In this document: piece by piece, positions 25,829-35,905 of the stretch
How the letters are laid out: every line of letters begins with the position of its first letter
How positions within the stretch are numbered: the stretch's first letter is position 1
Program-made: the position numbers and the translations under genes
Assembly: GCF_022347745.1 (NCBI RefSeq)
Contig: NZ_JAKRGC010000011.1
Location: forward strand, 1-58,532
From: Streptomyces sp. OfavH-34-F
GTDB taxonomy: Bacteria > Actinomycetota > Actinomycetes > Streptomycetales > Streptomycetaceae
DNA length: 58,532 nucleotides
Direction: 5' to 3'
Notes under the pieces: model-generated
Database searches by the model: none
What the model was told of the DNA's origin: nothing
What the model saw: only the letters and a program-made list of their open reading frames with translations

Positions 25829-25990
25829 ATGAACTCCAACCCCACCGGACGCGACCGAGGACGCATCTGGGTGCTGCTCGTGGTGGCGGCCAGCGCGGCC
25901 GTCGCCATGCAGAGCGAAGCATGGGCGAGCGCCGTTGGAACGGCGGTCACCCTCTACGCCGTCCTCACCACCGACAGTCAGAGGAACTGA
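25829..25990 (+). CDS. Small single-pass membrane protein, hypothetical
   Basis: 53 residues from ATG 25829, with AGAAAGGGA upstream. After a charged start (MNSNPTGRDRGR), residues 13-45 are hydrophobic (IWVLLVVAASAAVAMQ, then WASAVGTAVTLYAVL), giving one or two membrane passes, and it ends TTDSQRN. Its stop is two bases before the next ATG, and GAGGAA inside its last codons serves as that gene's ribosome site, so the two are cotranscribed. No family recognised. Confidence 0.55.
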   Translation: MNSNPTGRDRGRIWVLLVVAASAAVAMQSEAWASAVGTAVTLYAVLTTDSQRN

Positions 25991-25992
25991 CC

Positions 25993-27021
25993 ATGGTCCG
26001 CACGAAACCGTCCGACGCACACCTCCTCCTGGTCCGTGCCATCACGGCACGCGGACTCAAGGCCACCACCACACAGGTGGAGCGCTGGCAGCAGCACGCC
26101 TGGCTCCCGAACCCGGCGACGTGGTTCGAGCCCGCACCCCCGACGCTCCGTCCCCTGATCCTGGACCGCGCTCTATGGCTTGCGGAGAACACGCGAGCAG
26201 GCCGCAGCATCGGATGGTGGGGGTGGGTCTTCTGGGCCGTCGACGGAACCCCCCATAGTATTCAGAGGCTTCGGGCCGCCATCATCGCCGCCTTGGAGCG
26301 ACCGCTGAGGCGGGCAGGCGTCGGAGAAATCCCGAGAGGGAACTCCGACCGGGCATTCCAAGGCCGAGCGGCCGCTGCCGCGAAAATGCTCCCCAACCGC
26401 CTCCCGCCCCGGCGCAACCGGGACGAGGAATTGCGTGAGCATGCTGCCGAGGTAGGGCTGAGCATGCCGGCCCTTGCCGAGTCCGACATCCCGACGGTAT
26501 TCCACCCCGCCCTGCTGGAGGCAGGGGCCCCACTTCTCGTGGGCGGCGGAGAAGACCTCGGGGCCGAGGGACTGCTGGACGCCCTCACGACGGCTCTCCC
26601 AGATCACCCGGAAGTTGTCGAGAACGTGCGTCAGCTGCTCCGCCAGGCCGAGTTCGCTGGGATCGACCTCATGGCAGTGCACCCACTAGCTCAGGGCGTC
26701 AGGGGCATGGTGCGCGCCATTGAGGCAGCCGATGATAAGGACCTGTGCAATGCCCTGTGCGCCTGCATGATGGCAACGGTCATCCTTCAGAACCTGATGC
26801 CCCGTGCTCCAGAGATGCCGGAGATCATGTCGCTGCTGACAGGAGACCCGATGTGGCGCTCGTGGGCAGTGTCCGGTGGGATCCTCCCGGACGGAGCACC
26901 CGGCTTGGCTGCCGTCGCACTGAACACCTACCAGTACCTGTCCATGCCGGATTGGGCCGCGGAGCTGGACCGATATTCGATGTTCATGTTCGCTCTGCAC
27001 CTCGCCAGCGAGGACGGCTGA
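25993..27021 (+). CDS. Hypothetical protein, coupled to the small membrane protein
   Basis: 342 residues from ATG 25993. The first 60 residues (DAHLLLVRAITARGLKATTT, VERWQQHAWLPNP) look like a DNA-binding or MerR-like helical start. The middle contains WLAENTRAGRSIGWWGWVFW and a basic stretch, LPPRRNRDEELREHAAEVGL. The C-terminal half is helical, with LLDALTTALPDHPEVVENVR. No known catalytic motif is visible. With the 53-residue membrane protein before it, it forms a two-gene unit; function cannot be assigned. It ends 126 bases before the intact IS5-family element. Confidence 0.6.
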   Translation: MVRTKPSDAHLLLVRAITARGLKATTTQVERWQQHAWLPNPATWFEPAPPTLRPLILDRALWLAENTRAGRSIGWWGWVFWAVDGTPHSIQRLRAAIIAALERPLRRAGVGEIPRGNSDRAFQGRAAAAAKMLPNRLPPRRNRDEELREHAAEVGLSMPALAESDIPTVFHPALLEAGAPLLVGGGEDLGAEGLLDALTTALPDHPEVVENVRQLLRQAEFAGIDLMAVHPLAQGVRGMVRAIEAADDKDLCNALCACMMATVILQNLMPRAPEMPEIMSLLTGDPMWRSWAVSGGILPDGAPGLAAVALNTYQYLSMPDWAAELDRYSMFMFALHLASEDG

Positions 27022-27220
27022 GCACTGCGGAGGCGGCCTGGCTGCGAAGAGCTCACGCTACGGGCAATGTCCGCACGCGCCGATACCGTCTCGAAGACGG
27101 CCATCGTTCCCAACGATCACGGCTGTCCAAGTGGTTACAACGTCTTAGAACGCCTAACACAATGAGGTGGATCGGCCCTGGTGGCCGTGTCCGCTCGGCG
27201 GGTAGGGCGTTGTCCGAGCC

Positions 27221-28032
27221 ATGGGGGCTTCGCCGTGGATCGTGTCGGATGACCTGTGGGAGCGGATCGAACCGCTCCTGCCGAAGCGGGAGAGACGGTT
27301 CAGGTACCCGGGCCGCAAGCCGGTCCCGGACCGGCAGGCGCTGTGCGGAGTCCTGTTCGTACTGCATACCGGTATTCAGTGGGAACACCTGCCCCAAGAG
27401 CTCGGCTTCGGTTCCGGCATGACGTGCTGGCGCCGGCTGCGGGACTGGAACGAGGCCGGCGTCTGGCAGCAGCTGCACGAGGTGCTGCTGGCCGAACTGA
27501 ACGCCGCCGCCCGCCTCGACTGGTCGAGAGCGGTTGTCGACTCCAGCCACGTCAGAGCGCTAAAAGGGGGCTCCAGACAGGCCCGTCACCAGTCGACCGG
27601 GGACGGGCCGGCTCCAAGCACCACCTGATCACCGACGGCAACGGCACCCCGCTCGCGGTCATCCTCACCGGGGGCAACCGCAACGACGTCACCCAGCTCC
27701 TGCCCCTGCTCGATGCCGTCCCACCAGTCCGGGGCAGGCCCGGGCGGCCCCGTCGCAAGCCCGAATCGGTCTTCGCAGACCGCGGCTACGACCACGATGT
27801 CTACCGAGACCAGGTCTGGGCCCGCCGAATCCTCCCCGTCATCGCCCGACGCGGCACGGCCCACGGCAGCGGACTGGGCACCTACCGGTGGGTGGTCGAG
27901 CGCGCCTTCGCCTGGCTTCACGGCTTCAAACGACTCCGCGTCCGCTGGGAACGCCGAGCCGACATCCACGAAGCCTTCCTTAAGCTCGCCTGCTGCCTGA
28001 TCACCCACCGCCAGGTGCTGTCCTTGACCTGA
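27221..28032 (+). CDS. IS5-family transposase, two frames joined by -1 frameshift
   Basis: The first frame (27221-27628) starts MGASPWIVSDDLWERIEPLL and holds WSRAVVDSSHVRA with the first catalytic Asp. The second frame (open from 27256, used from about 27562 to 28032) gives GSKHHLITDGNGTPLAVILT, ESVFADRGYDHDVYR (second Asp), YRWVVERAFAWLHGFKRLRV (catalytic Glu) and ITHRQVLSL. The run CTA-AAA-GGG-GGC at 27560-27571 is a suitable -1 slippery site, as used by IS427-group elements. Full product about 270 residues; catalyses cut-and-paste or copy-out of the element through the DDE triad. Confidence 0.85.
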
Positions 28033-28078
28033 CCGGCACTCACCCCATGTCGATCGACCGGCCCGGCAAACTGATCCC

Positions 28079-28405
28079 ATGAACCGAGACGCCCTGCAAT
28101 CCGCACTGTCCCAGGACGACAGCATTTCAGCACGCGCAGTCCTGGCCGAGCTGGAGGCAGGCGCGGACTTCCAGGTCTTCCTGAACCAAACGGCTTCTGC
28201 ACGACAGCTCTGGGGCATCTGGTCCTGGCGGCACGAGGTAATGCTCGACACGGGCGTCACACCCCGTGCCGGACTTGCCGAGGCCATCGCCGGACTCGAA
28301 GCCGCAGGAGAAATCCGGGTCTACATGGCGACGGTCACCGGATCACAGAGACGTTTCACGGTGTTCCTGTCGGAAGACCTCACCCAGTGCGTCGCCTGCT
28401 GGTGA
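28079..28405 (+). CDS. Passenger gene inside the IS, hypothetical
   Basis: 108 residues, ATG 28079, 46 bases after the transposase stop and ending two bases before the right inverted repeat, so it moves with the element. Sequence is soluble alpha/beta: ISARAVLAELEAGADFQVFL, RQLWGIWSWRHEVMLDTG, AGLAEAIAGLEAAGEIRVYM and QRRFTVFLSEDLTQCVACW. The last part suggests a winged-helix-like unit, but I do not recognise a family. It may regulate transposition or be an accessory of this IS subgroup. Being inside precise IS ends is seen; any role is speculation. Confidence 0.6.
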   Translation: MNRDALQSALSQDDSISARAVLAELEAGADFQVFLNQTASARQLWGIWSWRHEVMLDTGVTPRAGLAEAIAGLEAAGEIRVYMATVTGSQRRFTVFLSEDLTQCVACW

Positions 28406-28589
28406 CACCACCTCATTGTGTTAGGCGTTCTTAAGGGCTGTCCCGCCGTTCGAGCGGCAAGGCTCATCCGGGGTCTTGCTCCAGTGTGGCCCGGTGCCGC
28501 GAGGATAACGAGTCCGCCCACCGCCGGGTCCGCCACCAGGTGCCGAAAACCCAGGCGGCTGGCGAAGGTCCCGTGCGAGCCTGGCGCAC

Positions 28590-29084
28590 ATGACGACGGA
28601 ACAGAGCGACATCCCCCTAGACCTCACCGCGATCGAGGCCGCCCTCGGCCGCATGGTGTACCGCGCCGGGAACCTGGAGGCCGCGGTGCGATATGTCGGC
28701 GGCAGGCTCGCCATTACGCCCAAGGAGCTCCGGAAGCTCGACGGAGTACCGGCGGGCAGGCTGGTGAACGAGGCCAAGGGGCTCGTGGAGAAGGCCGCGG
28801 TCGACGAGCGTATCTCCGAGGCCGAGCGCGACGAGCTCGTGAAGCTCCTGGACGACGTCGGCGGCCACCTGGAGGGCCGCAACACCTACATTCACGGCGT
28901 GTGGCTGACCAAGGCGAACGGCGAGCCCTTTGTCATGCTCAGCCAGAAGGATTGGCAGGTGAAGACCCGGCCCCTGGCGCCGGAGGAGATCGGCAAGCTC
29001 TCCGACGTCTTGCTCGCACTGTCCAACGACATTTTCGACTGGACTGTGCGGGTGCTCGGCGAAGAGGGGGAGACCGGCTCGTAG
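28590..29084 (+). CDS. Hypothetical protein
   Basis: 164 residues from ATG 28590. Mostly helical and charged: LTAIEAALGRMVYRAGNLEA, GRLVNEAKGLVEKAAVDERI, RDELVKLLDDVGGHLEGRNT, then YIHGVWLTKANGEPFVMLSQ. Segments such as VYRAGNLEAAVRY and RNTYIHGVW look like the RxxxxH/HEPN-type helix pair (Arg-Asn followed four residues later by His in RNTYIH), which raises the possibility of a HEPN-like RNase domain. I regard that as a suggestion only. Last gene before the right end of the island. Confidence 0.5.
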   Translation: MTTEQSDIPLDLTAIEAALGRMVYRAGNLEAAVRYVGGRLAITPKELRKLDGVPAGRLVNEAKGLVEKAAVDERISEAERDELVKLLDDVGGHLEGRNTYIHGVWLTKANGEPFVMLSQKDWQVKTRPLAPEEIGKLSDVLLALSNDIFDWTVRVLGEEGETGS

Positions 29085-30022
29085 ATCGGACGCTTCGGAC
29101 GCGTCGATCCGTCCGGCGTACCTTCGCCCAGCTCAGTTCGTTGGTCCCTCCGGGGCCCAGAATCCCCGTTTCCCTCAGAGCCCTGCCGGGCTTGTGGAGG
29201 GGCTAGACGGGTTGAGCGGACGGCCAAGACAAAGGCCCAGGCTTGGCAGCCGTGGCAGCTGGTGCATAGCCTCCCAGCAGCCCGGAGTACGGCCTCAGCG
29301 CTCCGCGGCTGTGACGCTCATTTGACGCTCCGGGCGTCCAACAGCCCCTGGCGGGACCGCAAAACCCTGTCTGACCTGCATGTTCTCCCACGTTGGCGCA
29401 ACGTGACATGTTTTCGATGACCCATCACGTGAAGAGGCGCGGTACTTGAAAGCCGTCGCTCCCGCGCTCCAGGCCCCTTCCAGCCTCGCTTCGCCGATCT
29501 GTCCAGCGCGGACGACCGCACCATCTGCGTGGTCGCAGCGACCCGGGCCCCGCCATCGTGGCCGCGCTGATCGCATTCGTTTCGTTCCGCCGGCTCCTCA
29601 ACGGCCGGCAACTGAAACTCCAGGCTGGCGTCTGGGAATCGCGACCGGCCGTCCTCGGACCCGCTTTGCTGCTCCGCACGATGCGCGCTCGGCGCTCCCG
29701 CTCGTTCTCCGAGTGGCACTGGCCGACACCGTGACGTTGTGGCTGGTCGGCGCAATCGCTCATCGCCGCGTGGTTCCTTGTCTTCTGGCTCGTGTTCCCG
29801 GCCTGCGCCACGGCCCGTACGAGGGGCGTACACGGCAGGTGAGAGGGTCGGCGTCACGCAGGTCATGCAAAAGGGCAAGGAGGATCTACCACTGCGCGGT
29901 GCACGTGATCCGTCGCTCCTGGTTCAAAGTCCCAGAGAAGTCCCAGAGACTTCGTCACACCCCACCTCACCTCGCATTTGTGCAGGTCAGGAGGGGTGTG
30001 ACGATGCTTCTTCTGCAGGCTT
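29085..30022. other. Gene-poor right end of the island
   Basis: 938 bases with no gene I can support. Around 29555-29640 a short reading, IVAALIAFVSFRRLLNGRQL, looks like the start of a small membrane protein that is soon frameshifted. No integrase fragment could be recognised, although this is where one would be expected next to the attachment site. The paired AAGTCCCAG motifs lie at 29927-29946. Confidence 0.45.
29927..29946 (+). repeat. Paired AAGTCCCAG motifs, candidate integrase arm sites (right end)
   Basis: AAGTCCCAG at 29927-29935 and 29938-29946, 11 bp apart, 77 bases inside the right core. Same motif, orientation and spacing as the pair at 15843-15862. Confidence 0.55.
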
Positions 30023-30039
30023 TCAGATGTCCCGGAAGA
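30023..30039. repeat. Right attachment-site core, 17-bp direct repeat
   Basis: TCAGATGTCCCGGAAGA, on the minus strand the final Phe-Arg-Asp-Ile codons and TGA of the MurA-like gene. The host gene's coding sequence is therefore complete after insertion. Confidence 0.7.
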
Positions 30040-31552
30040 TCTCGATCTGTGCGCCCACCGAGTTCAGCCGCTCCGCCAGTTCCTCGTAGCCGCGGTTGAT
30101 GACGTACACGTTGCGCAGCACCGACGTGCCCTCCGCCGCCATCATCGCGAGGAGGACGACCACCGCCGGGCGCAGGGCCGGGGGGCACATCATTTCGGCG
30201 GCGCGCCAGCGGGTGGGGCCCTCGACCAGGACGCGGTGGGGGTCCAGGAGCTGGAGGCGGCCGCCGAGGCGGTTCAGGTCGGTGAGGTAGATGGCGCGGT
30301 TGTCGTAGACCCAGTCGTGGATGAGGGTCTGGCCGTGGGCCGAGGCCGCGATCGCCGCGAAGAAGGGGACGTTGTCGATGTTGAGGCCCGGGAACGGCAT
30401 CGGGTGGATCTTGTCGATCGGCGCCTCCAGTTTGGAGGGACGGACCGTCAGGTCGACCAGGCGGGTGCGGCCGTTGTCGGCGGCGTACTCCGCGGTGCGG
30501 TCGCAGTCGACGCCCATCTCCTCCAGGACCGCGAGTTCGATCTCCAGGAACTCGATGGGCACGCGGCGGATCGTCAGCTCGGACTCCGTGACGACGGCGG
30601 CGGCGAGCAGGCTCATCGCCTCGACCGGGTCCTCGGAGGGCGAGTAGTCCACGTCCACGTCGATGGAGGGGACGCCGTGCACCGTGAGGGTCGTCGTGCC
30701 GATGCCGTCCACGCGTACGCCCAGCGCCTCCAGGAAGAAGCAGAGGTCCTGGACCATGTAGTTGGAGGAGGCGTTCCGGATGACCGTCGTGCCGTCGTGG
30801 CGGGCGGCGGCCAGCAGGGCGTTCTCGGTCACGGTGTCGCCGCGCTCGGTCAGCACGATGGGGCGGCCGGGCGTGACGGAGTGGTCCACGCGGGCGTGGT
30901 AGATGCCCTCGGTGGCGGCGATGTCCAGGCCGAAGCGGCGCAGCGCGATCATGTGCGGCTCGATCGTGCGGGTGCCGAGGTCGCAGCCGCCCGCGTAGGG
31001 CAGCTTGAAGGCGTCCATGCGGTGCAGCAGCGGGCCGAGGAACATGATGATGGAGCGGGTGCGGCGCGCGGCGTCCGCATCCATGGCGTCCATGTCGAGC
31101 TTGGCCGGCGGAACGATCTCCAGGTCCGTGCCGTCGTTGATCCAGCGGGCGCGGACGCCGATGGAGTTGAGGACTTCGAGGAGGCGGTAGACCTCCTCGA
31201 TGCGGGCGACCCGGCGCAGCACCGTGCGCCCCTTGTTGAGCAGCGACGCGCACAGCAGCGCCACGCAGGCGTTCTTGCTGGTCTTGACGTCGATGGCGCC
31301 GGAGAGCCGGCGGCCGCCGACGACGCGCAGATGCATGGGGCCGGCGTAGCCGAGCGAGACGATTTCGCTGTCCAGTGCTTCACCGATACGGGCGATCATC
31401 TCAAGGCTGATGTTTTGGTTGCCGCGCTCGATGCGGTTCACGGCGCTCTGGCTGGTTCCGAGCGCTTCGGCCAGCTGGCTCTGTGTCCAGCCCCGGTGCT
31501 GACGGGCGTCACGGATGAGCTTGCCGATACGTACGAGGTAGTCATCTGACAT
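30023..31552 (-). CDS. XRE helix-turn-helix fused to a MurA-like enolpyruvyl transferase
   Basis: 509 residues. Residues 1-65 are an XRE DNA-binding domain (GKLIRDARQHRGWTQSQLAE, TSQSAVNRIERGNQNISLEM). From about 74 to the end is an EPSP/MurA-type domain with the key MurA residues: SKN at 92-94, the Cys of AGGCDLG at 190, Arg in the GTRT loop, and IHPMPFPGLNIDN carrying the likely base Asp. Canonical MurA transfers enolpyruvate to UDP-GlcNAc in peptidoglycan synthesis, but has no HTH. Corresponds to SCO5998 by context (next to aconitase). The fusion suggests a metabolite-sensing regulator or a self-regulating enzyme. It is divergent from acnA, with a palindrome 11 bases upstream of its ATG. 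Its 3' end is the island attachment site. Confidence 0.88.
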   Translation of the reverse strand: MSDDYLVRIGKLIRDARQHRGWTQSQLAEALGTSQSAVNRIERGNQNISLEMIARIGEALDSEIVSLGYAGPMHLRVVGGRRLSGAIDVKTSKNACVALLCASLLNKGRTVLRRVARIEEVYRLLEVLNSIGVRARWINDGTDLEIVPPAKLDMDAMDADAARRTRSIIMFLGPLLHRMDAFKLPYAGGCDLGTRTIEPHMIALRRFGLDIAATEGIYHARVDHSVTPGRPIVLTERGDTVTENALLAAARHDGTTVIRNASSNYMVQDLCFFLEALGVRVDGIGTTTLTVHGVPSIDVDVDYSPSEDPVEAMSLLAAAVVTESELTIRRVPIEFLEIELAVLEEMGVDCDRTAEYAADNGRTRLVDLTVRPSKLEAPIDKIHPMPFPGLNIDNVPFFAAIAASAHGQTLIHDWVYDNRAIYLTDLNRLGGRLQLLDPHRVLVEGPTRWRAAEMMCPPALRPAVVVLLAMMAAEGTSVLRNVYVINRGYEELAERLNSVGAQIEIFRDI

Positions 31553-31563
31553 GTCGGCAGGCT

Positions 31564-31579
31564 ATCTCAGATATGAGAT
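31564..31579. promoter_or_regulatory. Palindrome next to the XRE-MurA start, candidate operator
   Basis: ATCTCAGATATGAGAT has inverted arms ATCTCA/TGAGAT around GATA, ending 12 bases before the gene's ATG. It shares the pattern ATCTC-N6-GAGAT with the site at 31749-31766 in front of aconitase. Confidence 0.5.
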
Positions 31580-31748
31580 GGCACCCGTACGGGGGTGTGC
31601 CGTTCGGGTGAGGAGGGTGTGCCGGGTGCGGGGGAGTGGGGGTGTTCGCGGACGGTTGCGCGGCTCATTCGGGGTACCCGGAGACGGGCGGGCGCGCGGC
31701 GCACCAGGGCGGCCCGGACATGACCCGTCAGCGGTCATGTACTAGAGT

Positions 31749-31766
31749 TATCTCGACATCGAGATA
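31749..31766. promoter_or_regulatory. Palindromic operator upstream of aconitase (TamR/MarR-type candidate)
   Basis: TATCTCGACATCGAGATA: 8-base arms around a CA centre, about 155 bases before the aconitase start. MarR-family TamR is known to bind the aconitase promoter in S. coelicolor, and palindromes of this size suit MarR dimers. The XRE domain of the divergent MurA-like protein is the alternative binder, because its own start carries the same ATCTC-N6-GAGAT pattern. Confidence 0.5.
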
Positions 31767-31807
31767 TATGCCGAAGGCGCACAGCGGCACCGCTCGGTAA
31801 GGGTTAC

Positions 31808-31826
31808 CTAACTAAGCCTTACCTTA
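31808..31826 (-). promoter_or_regulatory. Possible DmdR/DtxR-type iron box upstream of aconitase
   Basis: On the minus strand, TAAGGTAAGGCTTAGTTAG matches the DtxR-family consensus TTAGGTTAGGCTAACCTAA at 13 of 19 positions, with a strong left half and a weak right half. Aconitase is an iron-sulfur enzyme, so iron control is plausible. Confidence 0.35.
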
Positions 31827-31827
31827 G

Positions 31828-34635
<2,808 letters not shown>

Positions 34636-34651
34636 CCCAACCCGGACGAGC

Positions 34652-34684
34652 GCCCTCCTCCACGCCTCCCGCGCGGAGGAGGGC
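34652..34684 (+). terminator. Terminator of the aconitase gene
   Basis: GCCCTCCTCC at 34652-34661 pairs perfectly with GGAGGAGGGC at 34675-34684, 17 bases after the stop. A second stem-loop (AACCCCGC/GCGGGGTT, 34697-34728) follows. Confidence 0.75.
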
Positions 34685-34791
34685 ACCGCGACGGAAGAAC
34701 CCCGCCCCCGACCCCGGGCGCGGGGTTCTCCCGTCCCGCCTCCGGGGGAGCGGCGGCCCGCGCAGGCGCCCAGAAGCCCCGGACACGCGAA

Positions 34792-34825
34792 AGGGCCGCA
34801 CCCCCGACAACGGGGACGCGGCCCT
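34792..34825. terminator. Bidirectional terminator between aconitase and the VCBS gene
   Basis: AGGGCCGC at 34792-34799 pairs with GCGGCCCT at 34818-34825, lying between the convergent 3' ends, 34 bases from the VCBS gene stop. Confidence 0.6.
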
Positions 34826-34858
34826 CTCTCATGTTCCGGAGGGAACCGTCAGGACGGC

Positions 34859-35767
34859 TCAGAACAGGAACTTGTAGCTGTCCCAGCCGCTGGTGCCGAC
34901 CCGCACCTTGGGGGCGTACGGGGCAGTGGCGTTGCCCGTGCCCTTGTACAGGTACAGCTCGCCGCCCTTGCGGGCGAGGAGGTCGGTCTTGCCGTCCAGG
35001 GTGATGTCACCCGTGGAGACGATGGTGTTGTACGTGTTCCAGCCGCTGCCGATCTTCGTGCGCTTGGCGAACGGCGCGCTCTGGCTTCCGGTGCCCTTGT
35101 AGAGCCACAGGACGCCGGCCTTGTCGCGGGCGACGACGTCGTTCTTGCCGTCGCCGTTCAGGTCGCCGTTGCCGGCGATCTGGGTGTAGATGTCCCAGCC
35201 GTAGCCGGCCTTGATGCGCTTGGTGACGCGGCCGTCGCCGTAGCCGAGGTAGACGTAGAGGTCGCCCTTGGAGTCGACGGCGAGGATGTCACCCGCGGCG
35301 GCCCCGCCGATCTGGCCGGGGGAGACGATCTTCTTGTAGATGTTCCAGCCGTAGCCGATCTTGACGGCCGACGAGTCGAACTTCAGGTAGCCCATGTCCC
35401 CGTTGTCCTCGCGGAACCAGAGACCGTCGCTCTCACCGTCGACCTGGTTGTCGACCTGCATCATCGCGGAGACGCCGACCCAGCCCGAGCCCATCGTCTC
35501 GCGCGCGGTGAGACCGCCCTTGCCGTTCGGGCCGTACGCGTACGCGGTACCGGCCGAGTTGACGGCGTAGAGCGAGAAGTGCGGGGTGACCGCGGCGGCT
35601 GCCTGAGCGGGCGCCGCGGACGGCTGGTCCGCCGCCGCACCGAGCGTGGGCTGCGGGGCGTCGGCTGCCACGGCGGAGGTGCCGGTGGCGACGAGGGCGG
35701 CGGTGAGCGCCGCGGCTGCCGCGCGAGCGGCTATGCGCATGTGGTGCCGGCCAGTGGTTTTGGCCAC
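34859..35767 (-). CDS. Secreted VCBS/FG-GAP repeat protein, copy 1
   Basis: 302 residues from GTG 35767, with GGAG five bases upstream; the longer frame to 35809 bypasses this signal. A signal peptide (MRIAARAAAAALTAALVATG, then AVAADA) is followed by FG-GAP/VCBS repeats with D-x-N/D-G-D calcium-type loops: GNGDLNGDGKNDVVARDKAG, TGDITLDGKTDLLARKGGEL and SGWDSYKFLF at the end. Aromatic W/Y pairs (SGWNTYNTIVS) recur about every 50 residues, giving a partial beta-propeller. Extracellular, probably binding carbohydrate or protein; no enzyme motif. A paralogue lies immediately upstream in the same direction. Confidence 0.8.
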   Translation of the reverse strand: MAKTTGRHHMRIAARAAAAALTAALVATGTSAVAADAPQPTLGAAADQPSAAPAQAAAAVTPHFSLYAVNSAGTAYAYGPNGKGGLTARETMGSGWVGVSAMMQVDNQVDGESDGLWFREDNGDMGYLKFDSSAVKIGYGWNIYKKIVSPGQIGGAAAGDILAVDSKGDLYVYLGYGDGRVTKRIKAGYGWDIYTQIAGNGDLNGDGKNDVVARDKAGVLWLYKGTGSQSAPFAKRTKIGSGWNTYNTIVSTGDITLDGKTDLLARKGGELYLYKGTGNATAPYAPKVRVGTSGWDSYKFLF

Positions 35768-35797
35768 AAGTACTCCATGGATCGTGAAGTGGGAGGC

Positions 35798-35823
35798 GGC
35801 CCGCCGCACATGGGCGGCGGGCC
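35798..35823 (-). terminator. Stem-loop between the two VCBS genes
   Basis: GGCCCGCCGC (35798-35807) pairs with GCGGCGGGCC (35814-35823) across ACATGG. It follows the upstream VCBS gene and sits in the leader of the downstream one, so it may end or attenuate transcription. Confidence 0.55.
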
Positions 35824-35905
35824 ACCGATTCAGCCGAATCGTGTCACGATTCCGGGTACGAAACCTTCACGTTTCGTCATGACTCTGTAACCACTGTGAC
35901 CGGAC

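Larger units (their letters stand above)
27148..28430 (+). mobile_element. Complete IS5-family insertion sequence with passenger gene
   Basis: The 23-base terminal inverted repeats are perfect: GAACGCCTAACACAATGAGG plus TGG at 27148-27170, and its reverse complement at 28408-28430. A 3-bp TTA target duplication flanks both ends (27145-27147 and 28431-28433), as in the IS427 group of IS5. The element is 1283 bp and carries a transposase read through a -1 frameshift and a separate 108-codon gene. Intact ends and a readable transposase suggest recent insertion. Confidence 0.85.
15723..30039. mobile_element. Putative integrative (cis-mobilisable) genomic island inserted at the 3' end of the MurA-like gene
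   Basis: The 17-bp sequence TCAGATGTCCCGGAAGA is present exactly at 15723-15739 and 30023-30039; the right copy is the reverse complement of the last five codons and stop of the MurA-like gene. Paired AAGTCCCAG motifs, 11 bp apart, lie inside each end in the same orientation, and a stranded terminator lies just outside the left copy. Together these fit site-specific integration by a tyrosine recombinase that leaves the host gene intact. No integrase, excisionase or replication gene is visible within the 14.3 kb, so it would need an enzyme from elsewhere, or it has lost its own. Visually its base composition is lower in GC than the flanks. Confidence 0.7.
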
